Assembly (NCBI GenBank): GCA_900708905.1
Contig: CAADRB010000006.1
Span: 2,261,927 to 2,325,926 of the forward strand
Length of the DNA: 64,000 nt
Reading direction: 5' to 3'
Source: Hymenolepis diminuta
Taxonomy: Eukaryota > Platyhelminthes > Cestoda > Cyclophyllidea > Hymenolepididae
This document shows, piece after piece, positions 11,923-24,219 of this stretch. The notes beneath the pieces were generated by a model. That model was not told the DNA's origin. It did not search any database and saw only the letters and a list, made by a program, of their open reading frames with translations. Numbering within the stretch: the first letter of the stretch is position 1; each line of letters begins with the position of its first letter. Made by a program: the position numbers and the translations under genes.

Positions 11923-14900
11923 CTAGAAATTAGTGAATGGCCAAGCCTTGTAAGGATTCATGATGCCCTTAGGATCCCAAGCGTCCTTGAGTGCCATTTG
12001 AAGGTCACGTCCTGGAAAATGTCCGTCCGCTGACGCTCCACTCTCATCTGTTTCCAATCTATGTACCCAACGCATCCATTGGCCGTCACATTCCCGCGAG
12101 AGCGAGAGAAAGCCTCCACTTGATGCTACATTATTTGATCGCAACCATCGACACAAAACAGACTCGAGTCGCTTTAAACATTCTGGTATAGCACGTTTCT
12201 GAGTCTCGGTACCGTGTTTCTGTTCACTAAAATAACATACATATGGTGAATTACCTCAATAATTTTTACCGTCTAAATGCCTATCTTGACTATTAACAGA
12301 AATAATTTATAGAAGAAATATTTATTAAACTGTAAATAAAATAAGTCTTCGATATTTTTTGTCTTTACCTCCCGCTCAGTAAATAATAACATTCTGAGAT
12401 TGACAAAATCTTTATCATTATCAGCCGATGGCCGTGACTACAGTAATATGTAATATAAATTTTCATTTGCTATCGATGTTCTAATCATCGCACTATTTTA
12501 AATACTATACAAGTGGCTTCATAGATTACCATCGACAGAATATGAATAGCAGTTATTTTTAATAATTTAGATTATTTGTGGCATTAATTTAATTCAATGC
12601 TATTGAATACTGGGGTGGTCACGCCTGATCGGACAGAGATCACCAGGTATATACCAATATATTCTTCGATACGTACCCGATGCTCCGGGGGTCTATTAAA
12701 TCGGTTGATTCTGATAAACAAGAAGAGTGCCAGTGCGCAAGTTTCTCAAATGAACGATTCAGAATGCCTTCTCTCGTCTCGAGTGTTGCTAACATTTCTC
12801 TTAATTGCCTTGGGAAAATTTTCTAACTGGCAACAGTACTAATTTTACAGGACTAAATTTTGTAGTTATTTAAATCCGTCTTATATTTATAAATTATAGT
12901 AATACTAGTATTATCATCAATAATTTCAACCTTATTTTATTTTGACTAACTGGAACTTTTATATTAACTGATAATTATTTAATAACGGTCCTTTTTGAGA
13001 AAATAACGATGAAATGTTTGAGATAAATTTATACTTAATAACTAAAAATGGGCCGAAACAATCTCCTCTGTGTACTTTAATGAAAATATTTTCGTAAGAA
13101 TTATAACAGAACTATAACGGGACTTTTATTAAGGAAAAAATAAGGAAACCAGATTCACGAACGAAAATGTTTCATTTGTCAGGTTCTGATTACTGGGTAG
13201 TGGTTCGCTTAATCTTCTCTGGTAAAATTTTCCCCATTGAAATAATAAATTTTCTGAGACAATACAAACACTCCCATGCCTTGCCAATTCAACAGATCGA
13301 TGTGGATTGATTTCCCACATTGCGCTGAGAACGTTTCAAACTATACCCCCTTATCCTTTATTCACAAATTTTCTCTCTATATAAACAGCCATGTACCCAC
13401 GCTCCACGACTGCTACATTCCGCCGTCATATATACACTGTCGCTATCTCAACTCCCTCTAAGCTTTCTCCCTATGCTCAATGAACCTCTCCAGATCTTCT
13501 CTCTGTCATTCCGTTGTAGCGAAAACTGTCAGAAGATAGAAGATATAGCTTGATGAATTGCTAGGGGGAAAGTAGAAACCTTAGCTACTATACAGAACTT
13601 CCAAAAGTGGCATATTACTTAAAAACTTTAGGAACAGTTTATCTCCATTTATATATATTTTTAATTTTGTAATGTAGATTATTCAGAGTTAATGTGGACT
13701 GGAATTATTACCTTTAAATAATATCGCTAATGTATATTCAAAACAAGTAAACGGTATTACTGATCATAATTATTATTACTTACATCTCCCACGAATGAGG
13801 ATCAACAGTGGCCACAACATGCACGTTTCCTAAATGAATAAAGGGAATTTCTCTTAGCATGTTTCTTGAAAATTATTTTAATTTCATGCGAACATATGAA
13901 TATTCATAATTACCTGTCGGCAGTTGCCCAAAAACAATAAGATCCTTTATTCTGGCCACGTTCCTAGATCCATCAGGTGCCCGTTGGATCGATTCATTAG
14001 CTGAAGTGATAAGTCGATCTTCTGCAGAAACCGATTCAAAGAGGCGAACAAGTTCTGGTACCTGACGAGCAGGGATCTTCAAGTCAAACTTAAATACGAG
14101 TCCAGAAGATTTGCAAGCGTCGATCACCACCTTCCTTACCCGCCACAGCTTCTATGGCAAATGTAAAATATATGTAAATCATAAAAATCAATATTATCAA
14201 GACGGTCTTGAGCAGAAAAAATATTTTGAAATCAATTCAGGTCCAAGAGGATCTAAAATAATAAATAAAGTCCTTCCCAGGATCTCATATTACAAAGATG
14301 CGTCAGCACCCCAAGCATTACGCAAGCATTAATTACACAAATGAGAGCCCTACCACTCTAACTAGCAATAACAGTTGTAATAATGGCGTAGCCGACAGCA
14401 TTCACGTCAGTGGTCTCGAGATCAGGACTCATCGGTGTTAATCTACTGATGAGTATGCCAACGGCGCCAGATAATGCTGGCCAACAAGAAAAATTTCTCC
14501 TCAGATTTCCCGCCACTTGCCACACCTTAATGAGTTTAGAAATTGATTATCAATTATTTTAGCGGGGTTTAATAACAACAGTCTCAACTTCCAGAAAAGG
14601 AATCGCTTAATAATTATACTTTAATAAAAAGTATGTTAATGTTGGATTTGTGATCGTCTTAAATTTATTCCTAATTATTTTATATTAGAGGTTTTAAAAG
14701 CGTCTATTGCTCTTCAAATTATCCCCTTCTAATTTCTGTTAATCATCATTACTAAAGCCGAATAGAAAGTAGATGCAGTTTATCATCAATGACCAGAATG
14801 AAACAGAATTTAAAAAAACGGAACTCAAACATATTGCATAATTTATTAAGATAGCAGTTTGTGACTGAAAAACTCAACTAAGATAATAACAAAACACAAA

Positions 14901-17900
14901 ATCCTGTCTAAAAGGAGCATGTATAGATACTGAAAATTGCAATATTGCTAATTGTACGTCAGTATTTGCTGAAAATATACACAAACTGTAGTAACAAAAC
15001 TCATGAAAACTTATTTTGAATATGTTTCTGAAGAGATTTCGCAGGAAACAAGCGTTCAAACACTTGAACTCGCAAAATCCAAATTTTGCGGATCATTACG
15101 CCTTCAGTGAAATGGCACTGTGATGATCTTGTCACTTACGATTAACAAGCATCGTAGATCTTCCTAGTGTCCTAACTACTGAGTTCATTCTATTCAGTCT
15201 ATTAAGCATTTTTCTACCATCATTTTCCCTATCAATCTGTAACCCTTATCCTACTAACGGATACTGAGTTTACTCATTTAATTTAATCGCTTTTATACTT
15301 AGGAGGCCGAAGTCTTTTCTACCTATTATTTCCTAATAGAAGTATCTAGCCATAGTTTCTGTTTATGTTTTTATCATGATTTAGTTAATCATATCGAGGC
15401 TTGATAGTTGCAGTAGTTCAGCTGTTTTTTAATCCACATTGGTTGATCCTACGCTGTAGAACCTCATGGTAGTACGGCAGAGCTGACACGTGTATTCAAA
15501 CTCTGGATGGAAAAAAAACTAGTCAAACAATGCCTTCTTCCTTTAAATTCACACTTATAAATTAATATTTCGTTACAACCTGAGTATGTAGCTTAATATT
15601 CTGCTTTTAAGTTTACAATCAAACGCCACCTGAATTACTTCGATGAACTACAATCTAGCCTCCTGAAATAAACAGCGTTTTATTAACTAATTAGCCTCCA
15701 AAATAGCTAAAAATTCCAGAACTCAATAATAACACGTAAATGCCTTAATGGTAAGCCTTACTCCAAAATTCTGCGAGTCAGCGACCCTGCGATTTGGCAC
15801 ATTTTAACAAATATGCTAATTTTATGAATAACTACTTGTAAATTGTCAATTCGATTTTTCTTGGATAGAATAATGATCCACTAACCTCTATATCTTCTTT
15901 TTTAAGAGATACAGCACTTGATTTGCACAGTCTAAGATCCCGAATCTTGGTGATGAAGTTTGTTATGAGTTCATGGCAGTCCGATGCAGATGATGAAATC
16001 TCAATGAATATAGCATGACGGTTGCCCTGACGACCGTACCCTCTTTCATTGTCAGAGACTGGAAGTCGTAGATTCATCTCCCTTTCCACGACACTCAGGG
16101 CGCTGTTATCTAAAAAAGCAAATTGTAATTTAGTATTGAAATATATATAATAAATTTGAATATGTAAATTTGGCAAGACCGACTCTCTCTGATTAAAAAA
16201 CTAGTCAATACGCACAGAGAGACACAGGCAAGCATTTTCTGCAACCAAGAGGAAGAATCATTATACTTGAATCTTGGAACGAGAGCTGCCCATTTACTAA
16301 ATACTGTACAATCCGAATCCATAAATGAAGTTAGACTCTTTGGTACCTTGATTTTGTTCTCAATATCTTTTTGATCTCCTCCCACATATCATTGACTTGA
16401 CCTCCAATAAAACGCATTCAGTTGCTTCCCGCAAAAAATTTTTACTACCAATACGAATTTATCATTTTTTAAAATGTGATATTTATTATAGTTTAGCAAA
16501 ATTTATATTAAATATAGTGAGTTATTGTTTCAATAAACTAGTGTCACTTGCCCATGTATTCGAAGGCTGAGAGGGTTTCGGCTAAATCTTGACGTCCAGT
16601 TCGCAAAATTTCCAATACCGCTGAATAGTCATTGCAGGCTAAATAAAGGTTAAAGTTTCATGATTATGTAATAAACGGCAAGAAAATTGATCAATTATCT
16701 CTCTGAAAATTATATTAAATCCTTAATAAATTTAGTGGATTCGGAAAATACAAATAAAAACGGAACTTCAATATTGAAAAATACGTTATATTCGAGGACG
16801 AAGTGGCATCAATTGGGACTTGAGCTGTGTAGAAACCCTTGATTTCAAGACCGAAATCGTCGCATTTTAAAATCCTTCTCTTCGGCAAATGCATTGGAGG
16901 GAATATATATTTTTACCCATAAATATACTCTTAATATGATCTTTGATATTACTGATTTAATAATACTTCACATCGATAATAATTCTGCATATTTCAATTA
17001 TACTTTAATAACGGAGCCTAATTCTTTTGACTTAATAGCACTTAGGCATATTACCGGTAGAAATCATCCGTAATTATCAGTCGCCTACATCATTTGATTC
17101 AAATACCTATTATCCCTACTCTTTCATCCAATTATATAAGTATCCAAGTGGCGTCTTAATATATCCAAAATTACATACAGTCTCAATATTACCAGTTGTA
17201 GCGAAGCAAAAAAATAACCTTGACTATTCAAGGGCAAGCACCTAACCAAGAGGAATTATAAATATGACCAAGATGGGATGAAAAGGGAGATAAAGGGATA
17301 ATTCAACACTTCAACACTTTCTCGTTTAGTCAGACAGTTCCCTTTTTTACCCGGTAATCATCTGAGCTACGTATTAGTGTATTTTAGTTCAAATATCAGG
17401 ATTTGATTTCATTGTTTCTTATCGACTTCTCATCTGCGATGCACAAATTATATTGAACAGTTTATTAAACTGAGTTGCCGGTCATGTCATCTCGTCTAGT
17501 TCGTCCGCAGGAAGTTAAAACAGGTAAGTCTCTCGATTTTTATTTGCTGAAATTTTCAATTCCTCATGATTTTTAGCAATAATAAAACTCATCACTTGAT
17601 TTTCGTACGAGATTTTTCTCCTAAAAATATTTTAAAATATTTCAAGTATGTTATTTCACTTATCTCGTTTTCAAAATGAGTCCATTCATCATTCCTTCTT
17701 AAACTCTAGAGTGAAATGAGTATTGTGTCTGATAGAGAAAGCACAGAAATATCTCAGACATTCAAAGATTAACAGTCCTATTATTATCACAGTTGTGGGC
17801 CGATGGTACAGCGGTCATCGAGCACATCTGCCAAGTCACGAGATAAATGCTCATCGGTGAACATTCAATGGTGTGGGTGACCAACCGCCTTGGCTAATTC

Positions 17901-20900
17901 TGGTTCACAGAATATGCGGTATAATGTGAGGTTCTCATATAAACGGCTCCAGGATACCTCCCCTCTACCCAGATCAATCGTTGTGACGACTTATGATGGA
18001 TTTGGGAAGCTGTACATTATCATGTTTGCAACCATATTAAAATAAACTGTGTATATAACAAATTTTAGACGAGAGTCTTGAAAGATAAGTTTTATCTGAT
18101 ATAAACCTAATTCTCCCAGCTAAAAAAAATTAAAACCGGGTAATTCCTCTGATTCGCGGTATAGATAAAATTATATGTATTTAAAATCTGTATTTTGGAA
18201 ATATATATATATCGGCAGGTATCATTCTGCCAATTTATCAAAATGCATTGGTCAACTGTCCTACTTAATCAGCGGGCCATCAAGTCTGAAAAAATTGAAA
18301 TGAATCCACTGAGTGCTTTGGTACATTGGGACATTACATAGCCGACTGTGCCTATTACGCAGAGTCAACTGACTAGTGAACTCCGAACTAAAACTAAGAC
18401 CCTTATGATTCTCTGATTATTAGCTTTTTTCACTCAGTTCTTCTCCCTTTCACGCCTGTTTGAACTATTTTACCCCATCGCATATCTAAATGCTTTAAAT
18501 AATTAAAAATTGAAGGTTTTATTTTCTTGAAATAATACTAAAATCATCCTAAATCACTGCAGAGTTTTGACCAAGGGTTTGCCAGATTTCCCAAAATTCT
18601 TCTGACTATTTACAATTCAAAATTTTTAATGGTTTCAAATTATCATTCACGTACCATATTTTAGTAGATACTGAAAGAACTTATTTCAAAATAGAACTTC
18701 AACAGCTAATTGAAAGGAAAATGAAATGGCGCTCGATCAAACTTTGACTCCGCTTGTGAAAATACTGTCATTTTTAACAATCAGCAGATAAGTTAGAAGA
18801 AAATGATAATTCTAATACTTTTTGCAAGCTAGAGGATATATCTTATATCCCTATTTGCAAGGTATTTGATTGTTTGGAATGCCACCAGAGACAATTCGGT
18901 GATTTGTATTCGGATCAATTCGGATAGAGGTTCTAGAATAAAATTATCTTATAATTTAAAGAATGTAGTGTACACACGGATGGTTTTACATTAACTAGAT
19001 TACGAAATTAAAGAAATTAATAGTGAATCAGTCGTTTTCTTACCAAAAGACGGATAATTTAATAATAACTATGCTTAATAATAACGCATTCAGACATAAA
19101 AATCCATCAGTAATTTATTTCAAGTTACTTTCCGTAGTTGCCACTTATTAACGCATATCAGGGACGAACGTTAACCAGCATTTATTTGGATCACAGGATT
19201 CATCAAAAGGCATTGTTTGGAGAGTCCAGAGTTCGGTCAACCCAATATAAATGCAAATAAATGGAGGTGGCAGGACAAACCACGGAACTAATTGGACTGG
19301 CCAAAAAGCTGAATATCGTGGATAATCGTATCCTAAAATTGAAGAGTCGATTCATGGCCTTTGAAAGTTAGTTTAGCAAAAGTGAACTATACACCTCAAG
19401 AGAATATTGACATTTCAATGGTTTCATAATTAATGCACTGGCTACATTACCTGCTTCTTCTTGACCCCTTCTTCCGTTTGATTTCTTATTAGACTCGTTT
19501 GCTTTTCCCTTTATTCAGATGCTTTAAAACATTCTTATGCTTTGCCATAGATAATAATAATAATGCATTGTAGAAAATGGCTATGTCAATGACGCAGTAG
19601 TCAAAGAGCGCATACGTCGAGTCAGAGATCATGAGATCATTGCTCATTGTTGAAAATCCAGTGATGTGGTGACCAACCACCTGGTTAATTCTGGTCAACG
19701 AGAAATATGGTAGAATGTGAGTTTCTCACAAGAGCGGCTCCAAGACATGTGCTGCGAACACTTTTTCTAATGGACGTAGAGAGTTTTTTAGTAAACTTCC
19801 TTTAGATTGTTTTACATTTTTAATGCCTGTCTCCAACCTTCTTCTTCCCAAACCCTTTACTCATTCATATGTTTTATTGATTCGCGAAATTAAATATTTC
19901 AGCTAAGGTTATTGAGTAACTGGATTTACCTAATATCTAAATATGGTCAAATACTTCATTTTATTCAGTCATAAAATTCCCACTGAGGGTAATTATCTAA
20001 CTTAACGACCACGAGATGGTACCACAAGTCATATTTTTAATCAAAAGTCGTTTTTGGTCTGAACGCTAATTACGGGCTACTCCAAAGACTTAACGATTTT
20101 GTAAATTAGGTGTCACTTCTTTTCGCTTACTTCTTAGATGCTTTAGAAGTAATTAAGCTAGTTAAGTTGTGATAATAAGCGAAAATTAATACAAAATCCC
20201 TTTGCTTGGGAACGTCGCAAATTTCGTCATTCTGTTTGACTTTCCCTAAAATGTTTTTTTAAGGCATACATTTTCTCAAAGAAAAGGATTTCAATAGAGA
20301 TTTTAATTTTTGCGTTTGAACTTATATATGATGTTTGGATAACCAATTGATTTATTAAAACGCAAAAGAACAATCGTGCGCTTGTGGTCCGGCAGTCATC
20401 GTACATGTTTGCCAAGTCAGAGGTCACCAAAGGAATCCCCATTGACCCACACCCAATGATATGATGGTCAAACGCATTAGTTAATTCCGATTAACAAGAG
20501 AAGCGGATTTTTCATATGAGCCACTCTAGACCACCCAAATGTCATCGCGCTTCTCTTAATGAAGTTAGAGAGTTATTCATGATAAAATCAAATAGTCCTC
20601 GTTTTAAATGGGTATTTTTTCGCCTTTTTGAATTTAGTGAACTGCCCAGTAAATTGAGTGGAAAATTTGTGAATTTCACTTAAATTCGAAAAAGCCATAT
20701 ATCAAAACGTATTTGTTATTTTCTTATTGTCATCTGCTCTCTTCTTACTTGTGGAATGAGTAATTATCAAAATGAAAATAAAAGCAAGTCCTAAATTACA
20801 GTACTTGTCAAAAATGAGATGTACAGTTTTCAATGACTGATAGTCGTTTCTGCACTTGATAGAAGATTTACCTGCTTTAGAAGTGCAATAATTAATTAAG

Positions 20901-23734
20901 ATTTGATTAAGTAAGAGTTTAATGGAGAAAGAAAAGAAATATATGAAGAAACTCACTCTGGTAATTCTGCATCGATTGTGGTAAAATTTTCGCATGCAAA
21001 ATTTTACATTTGAATTACCAACTAAGAAAAAAGTCATTGAAATATTTAACCTCATACTGATTAAATCATTCCAACCTGTGCAACATCTCCTTAAGTTTCG
21101 AGAATGATATCATTTCACAAGTTCATCAAGCTAGTTAGAACTTTGTCGCATTTTATCAGTTTTGAATATATTTTCCAACATCACCATTTACAAATTAGAA
21201 ACACTGAAAATCCATACTATGTTCGATCTCCACGTCTTCTCAGCATGAGATAATTAAGTACATAATTGAAAGCTTTTCTTAAGTTTACTCCAGTCTCACC
21301 GGTATGATCTCTAGGACGGAAGGATGCTGATTACAAACTTACCTTTAGAACCTCAAAGTGGCTACGGAAAACGGTAAATCATATGAAAGATCTATAATTC
21401 TGTAACTCCACTAAATGACTTAAAAAAACACGTTTGATACTGTCATTTTAATCAAACTGAATAATTATAAAAATGTAAGAAAGCTATGACCGAAATCATT
21501 GGAAGAAAAGTAAAGTAAGCAAAACCAACTTTGATGAATAATTACTCCATCACACTCAGTTTGAAGTATTTTTATTTCCCTATGGTGTTCTCGAATAGCA
21601 AAAACTTAAGTTCGACTAAAAATGAGCGATTCTAACAATTGGTCTACTTGAATATTGTCCATTATTTAATTGTTCATAATAATCCCATCATGCTAGAGGT
21701 CACGAGGTCAATGCAACTTTGGTCAGCAAAAGGTTGGGAGAATGCGAGTTTCTTATCAGAAAAGCCTCAGGATATCTTCCCTCTATCGAAGTCCTGTGTA
21801 GAGAACAATATGGAGAGCTTCGGTCCAACAAATGATAATACCTGTAAATTATTGTTTACAAACCTATTGGTTGCTAACTTAAAAACGGCTGAAAAGAGTT
21901 TTTAATGTTCTTCTAGCCTGTTTTATTGGCAATAAATCAGATAATAATAAAATCAGATTCTAACATACTCAAATGTTTATATACAGATTTAGTCATTAAA
22001 TTAGCAGGTCAGATCATCTGTTATTTTGGTATAAATAATAGAGTTGAAGTAGACATTTTGTTATTCTAATGTAAATAAAGAACATCATACCATAACAAGG
22101 TTGGTCTAGTAGATAATTAAATATATTTTTTTTCCAAAACAGACCTAAATCGTTCAATTTTACTTTTTTTTCTATTTTAAACCAAATGAAAAACGTAAAC
22201 TGACTTATTAAGGCGACATCTGTTGATTTGGGTCGAGGTGAGCATCTGATTGCGAGTTTCGTAATAATTCCGAAAATTCCCTCCGTTCCGATGAAACAGT
22301 GCTTCAGGTCTACTCCAACTGGATCTTTATGGGATCCATCCAGGACATTCAGAATTTCTCCATTTGGAAGAACCTGCAGTTTAATAAGCATAATTGAATA
22401 TGTTAATTCCGTAATTTCCTTGGAATTTTATCATAAATGAAATTATATTTACTTTATACCATGACAGAACTTGTTTAAACAAAAGAGGTTTGTCCAACTT
22501 CAAATATTCATTCATCAAATAAATTTTAAAAAGATTAGATATACCAAATAAATAATAAGATCAAAATTTAATAAAATAAAATTAAAAAATAAATAGACAT
22601 CTTGGCAGAGTTTAGCCAAAAATAAAATAGACGAAAATGATTCATAAAATAACGTCATATTTTCAAACAGTCTTAAATTTAGGTCTATTACTATAAATTC
22701 TAGCACAAACATGAATCTCGAAATATTGAACTTGTGTAATTATGTTAAAGTGAAAGTTTTAAAAACCGCTTCTAGTCCAACGATCGAATGTCTGAAATCG
22801 TGGTATTTGAGAGTGCGAATTCCACGAGCATTTGTCGAAGCATTTCCTCCAAGGCAGCAGATATCCCACGAACCTACATCCAGAGGAAGGATCAAATTAT
22901 AAATTGGATCTGAAAGAGCAAGCTCAAGATCTGCTGGAATCACCCCCGATTCGCAAACAACAGTGCCTAAAGAGAAATCAGGTAGTATAAGATTAGTGCA
23001 CTCTGATAGCCGTTAAAAAAGCCGTTAATATGCATATTACATGTATCCGTATCAATACTTAAAATTTTGTTTAGTCTGCGTGTGGACAAAATAACTTCAT
23101 CGTAAGAAGGAGTGCTGGATCCAACTAAACTTGTATTTCCTCCTTGTGGAAGGATTCCGAGTTTCCAGTGATTGCACAATTTGACTGCTTCAGCAACTTG
23201 CTCAGTTGATGTTGGGAGCACAACCAAGCCAGACGATCCTGAAAAAGAATGAAAAATTAACAAAACACAAAAGTTGGCAATAGACGATTGAATTTCGTAC
23301 CTTCATAATGTCCTGTGTAATCCCTATTGAAGCATTGAACTTCATCAGGCTTTGTTAAGACACATTTTGGCTGATCTGAATGATTATCGAATATACGCTC
23401 AAAGTGAGATGCTTCATAATCTCCAACAGTTCCTAGATCAGGTCTACGTTTGTGATCTCTACTTTGAGTATATGTGTGAAATGCGAAGCGACACTGGTTA
23501 AAAACGTTGTTTGAATTCTGAAATGCTTTTCTCAAAGTCTATAAGGCAAAATCAAATAATAGAAAATATAATATTTTCATTTATTGAAAATTTATTATTT
23601 ACATTCTAGTACTTTTACTTTTGTGTATTGTGCATAATATTTGGATTTCTAGTGCAACTTACAGGGAATGTTAACCTCCTAAGCGAATTCATCATATCCG
23701 ATTCAAGACGATTTCGTGCAGATGGAAGACGCAT
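11923..23734 (-). CDS. D2HGDH: D-2-hydroxyglutarate dehydrogenase family protein, divergent metal site
   Basis: The family is FAD-linked and mitochondrial and oxidises D-2-hydroxyglutarate to 2-oxoglutarate. Exons from the right: 23734-23663, 23538-23301, 23238-23041, 22966-22767, 22373-22205, 16638-16552, 16109-15886, 14151-13914, 13829-13784, 12226-11923. All phases agree and give 591 residues (human 521). The FAD domain is recognisable: PQGGNTSLVG (134-143), GGNASTNARG (209-218), FIGTEGIFGIIT (263-274). Substrate-side KLWRVR and FKFDLKIP are kept. The metal motif GHLGDGNLH reads GQLPTGNVH (471-479), so the first ligand His is Gln. The SAEHGVG region is unrecognisable and aligns to SSGGFLS. 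The C-terminus DPKGIMNPYK is conserved. Intron 6 uses a GC donor and intron 5 is 5.6 kb. The N-terminus is basic and Ser/Arg-rich, compatible with mitochondrial import. It may be an inactive or repurposed paralogue. Confidence 0.85.
13265..13530 (+). repeat. pyrimidine-rich repeat R3, copy 1
   Basis: Shares with 62878-63176 (plus) and 38735-39020 (minus) an ordered set of blocks: an ATCGA-containing head, TTTCCCACAT, a CCCCTTAT block, CTATATAAAC (TATA-like), then a C/T-rich stretch ending near CGTTGTAGCGAA. It lies in the 1.56-kb intron 9 of the D2HGDH-like gene. The TATA-like core and polarity would fit a promoter-bearing LTR remnant, which is unproven. Confidence 0.45.
14380..14485 (+). repeat. 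tRNA-derived SINE-like repeat, eroded copy
   Basis: Carries a degraded head (GGCGTAGCCGACAGCA, then a GTCTCGAGATCAGGACTC B-box region) and a short remnant of the following part. It lies in an intron of the D2HGDH-like gene, in plus orientation like the better copies at 17.8-21.8 kb. Confidence 0.4.
15660..15880 (+). repeat. dispersed repeat family R2, copy 2
   Basis: Partner of 620-835. It contains AACTCAATAATAACACG, AAAATTCTGCGAGTCAGCGACC and AATTTTATGAATAACTA. Its right end lies within about 10 bases of the 5' splice site of exon 7 of the D2HGDH-like gene (15886, minus strand), so it forms the first part of that intron. Confidence 0.55.
17793..17990 (+). repeat. tRNA-derived SINE-like repeat, best copy
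   Basis: The head resembles a tRNA gene: ACAGCGGTCATCGAGCAC (A-box region), then CTGCCAAGTCACGAGATAAA where the T-arm/B box should be. A non-tRNA tail follows: GGTGTGGGTGACCAACC, GCTAATTCTGGTTCACAG, GCGGTATAATGTGAGG, CGGCTCCAGGATACCTCCC. The tail recurs at 19590, 20375, 21640, 54445 and, reversed, 62525. It has no coding content. Confidence 0.7.
19590..19765 (+). repeat. tRNA-derived SINE-like repeat copy
   Basis: Matches the best copy through GTGGTGACCAACCACC, GTTAATTCTGGTCAAC, GGTAGAATGTGAG, TTTCTCACAAGAGCGGCTCC. The head is eroded (GTCGAGTCAGAGATCATGAG). It lies in intron 5 of the D2HGDH-like gene. Confidence 0.65.
20375..20555 (+). repeat. tRNA-derived SINE-like repeat copy
   Basis: Head TGGTCCGGCAGTCATCG and GCCAAGTCAGAGGTCACC are well kept. 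The tail is more diverged (ATGATGGTCAAACGC, TTAATTCCGATTAACA, CACTCTAGACCACCC). It lies in the same intron and orientation as its neighbours. Confidence 0.6.
21640..21830 (+). repeat. tRNA-derived SINE-like repeat copy
   Basis: B-box region TAGAGGTCACGAGGTCAATG, then GGAGAATGCGAGTTTCTTATC and GCCTCAGGATATCTTCCCTC match the family tail. The head is poorly preserved. It is the fourth tail-bearing copy in this 5.6-kb intron. Confidence 0.55.
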
Positions 23735-24219
23735 CGAAGATAAGGTTAACTTTTATTAATTTAAACGGAACAAACAAACAAATATTATGCGATTTCAGTC
23801 ATCATTCACCACACATCTGTAATCCTATAATTTCTTAAATATTTTTATTTTATTTGCATTCGGCATAACTCTAGGTTAGATAATAAAAAAACTTATTCCG
23901 TCATATAGATATTTTAATTAGTTATTCAATAATAAATATTCCACATTTTATTGATATTCAATTTATTAATGCTGTCAAGTGTCAATGTTTGTAGCAGGAG
24001 GATTCACATTCTGAAAACTGATTGTTTAATGATAGATTTTCCTAGTTCTCTCTTAACAAATTGTACATAACCTGATAAAATAATTGGAGCTGCAGGGGGT
24101 TCTCAAATTTTTATTACGGAATACAATTAACGGGAGACTCTCATCTATTTCAATATTTTACTGAACCAATAAACTAGCGCTTAACTTATTCGCCGGCCTC
24201 GGTTAATGAGACTTCTACA
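23735..24219. promoter_or_regulatory. 485-bp head-to-head gap, D2HGDH-like gene and AP2M1
   Basis: The two start codons point away from each other across 485 bp of very A/T-rich DNA. It presumably holds both promoters. No TATA box or known factor site can be assigned with confidence. The short distance makes a shared bidirectional promoter plausible. Confidence 0.45.

Noticed and set aside
17793..17860. Functional tRNA gene
   Set aside because: A-box-like and B-box-like words are present, but no acceptor stem or anticodon arm folds, and the same head recurs with a non-tRNA tail elsewhere.
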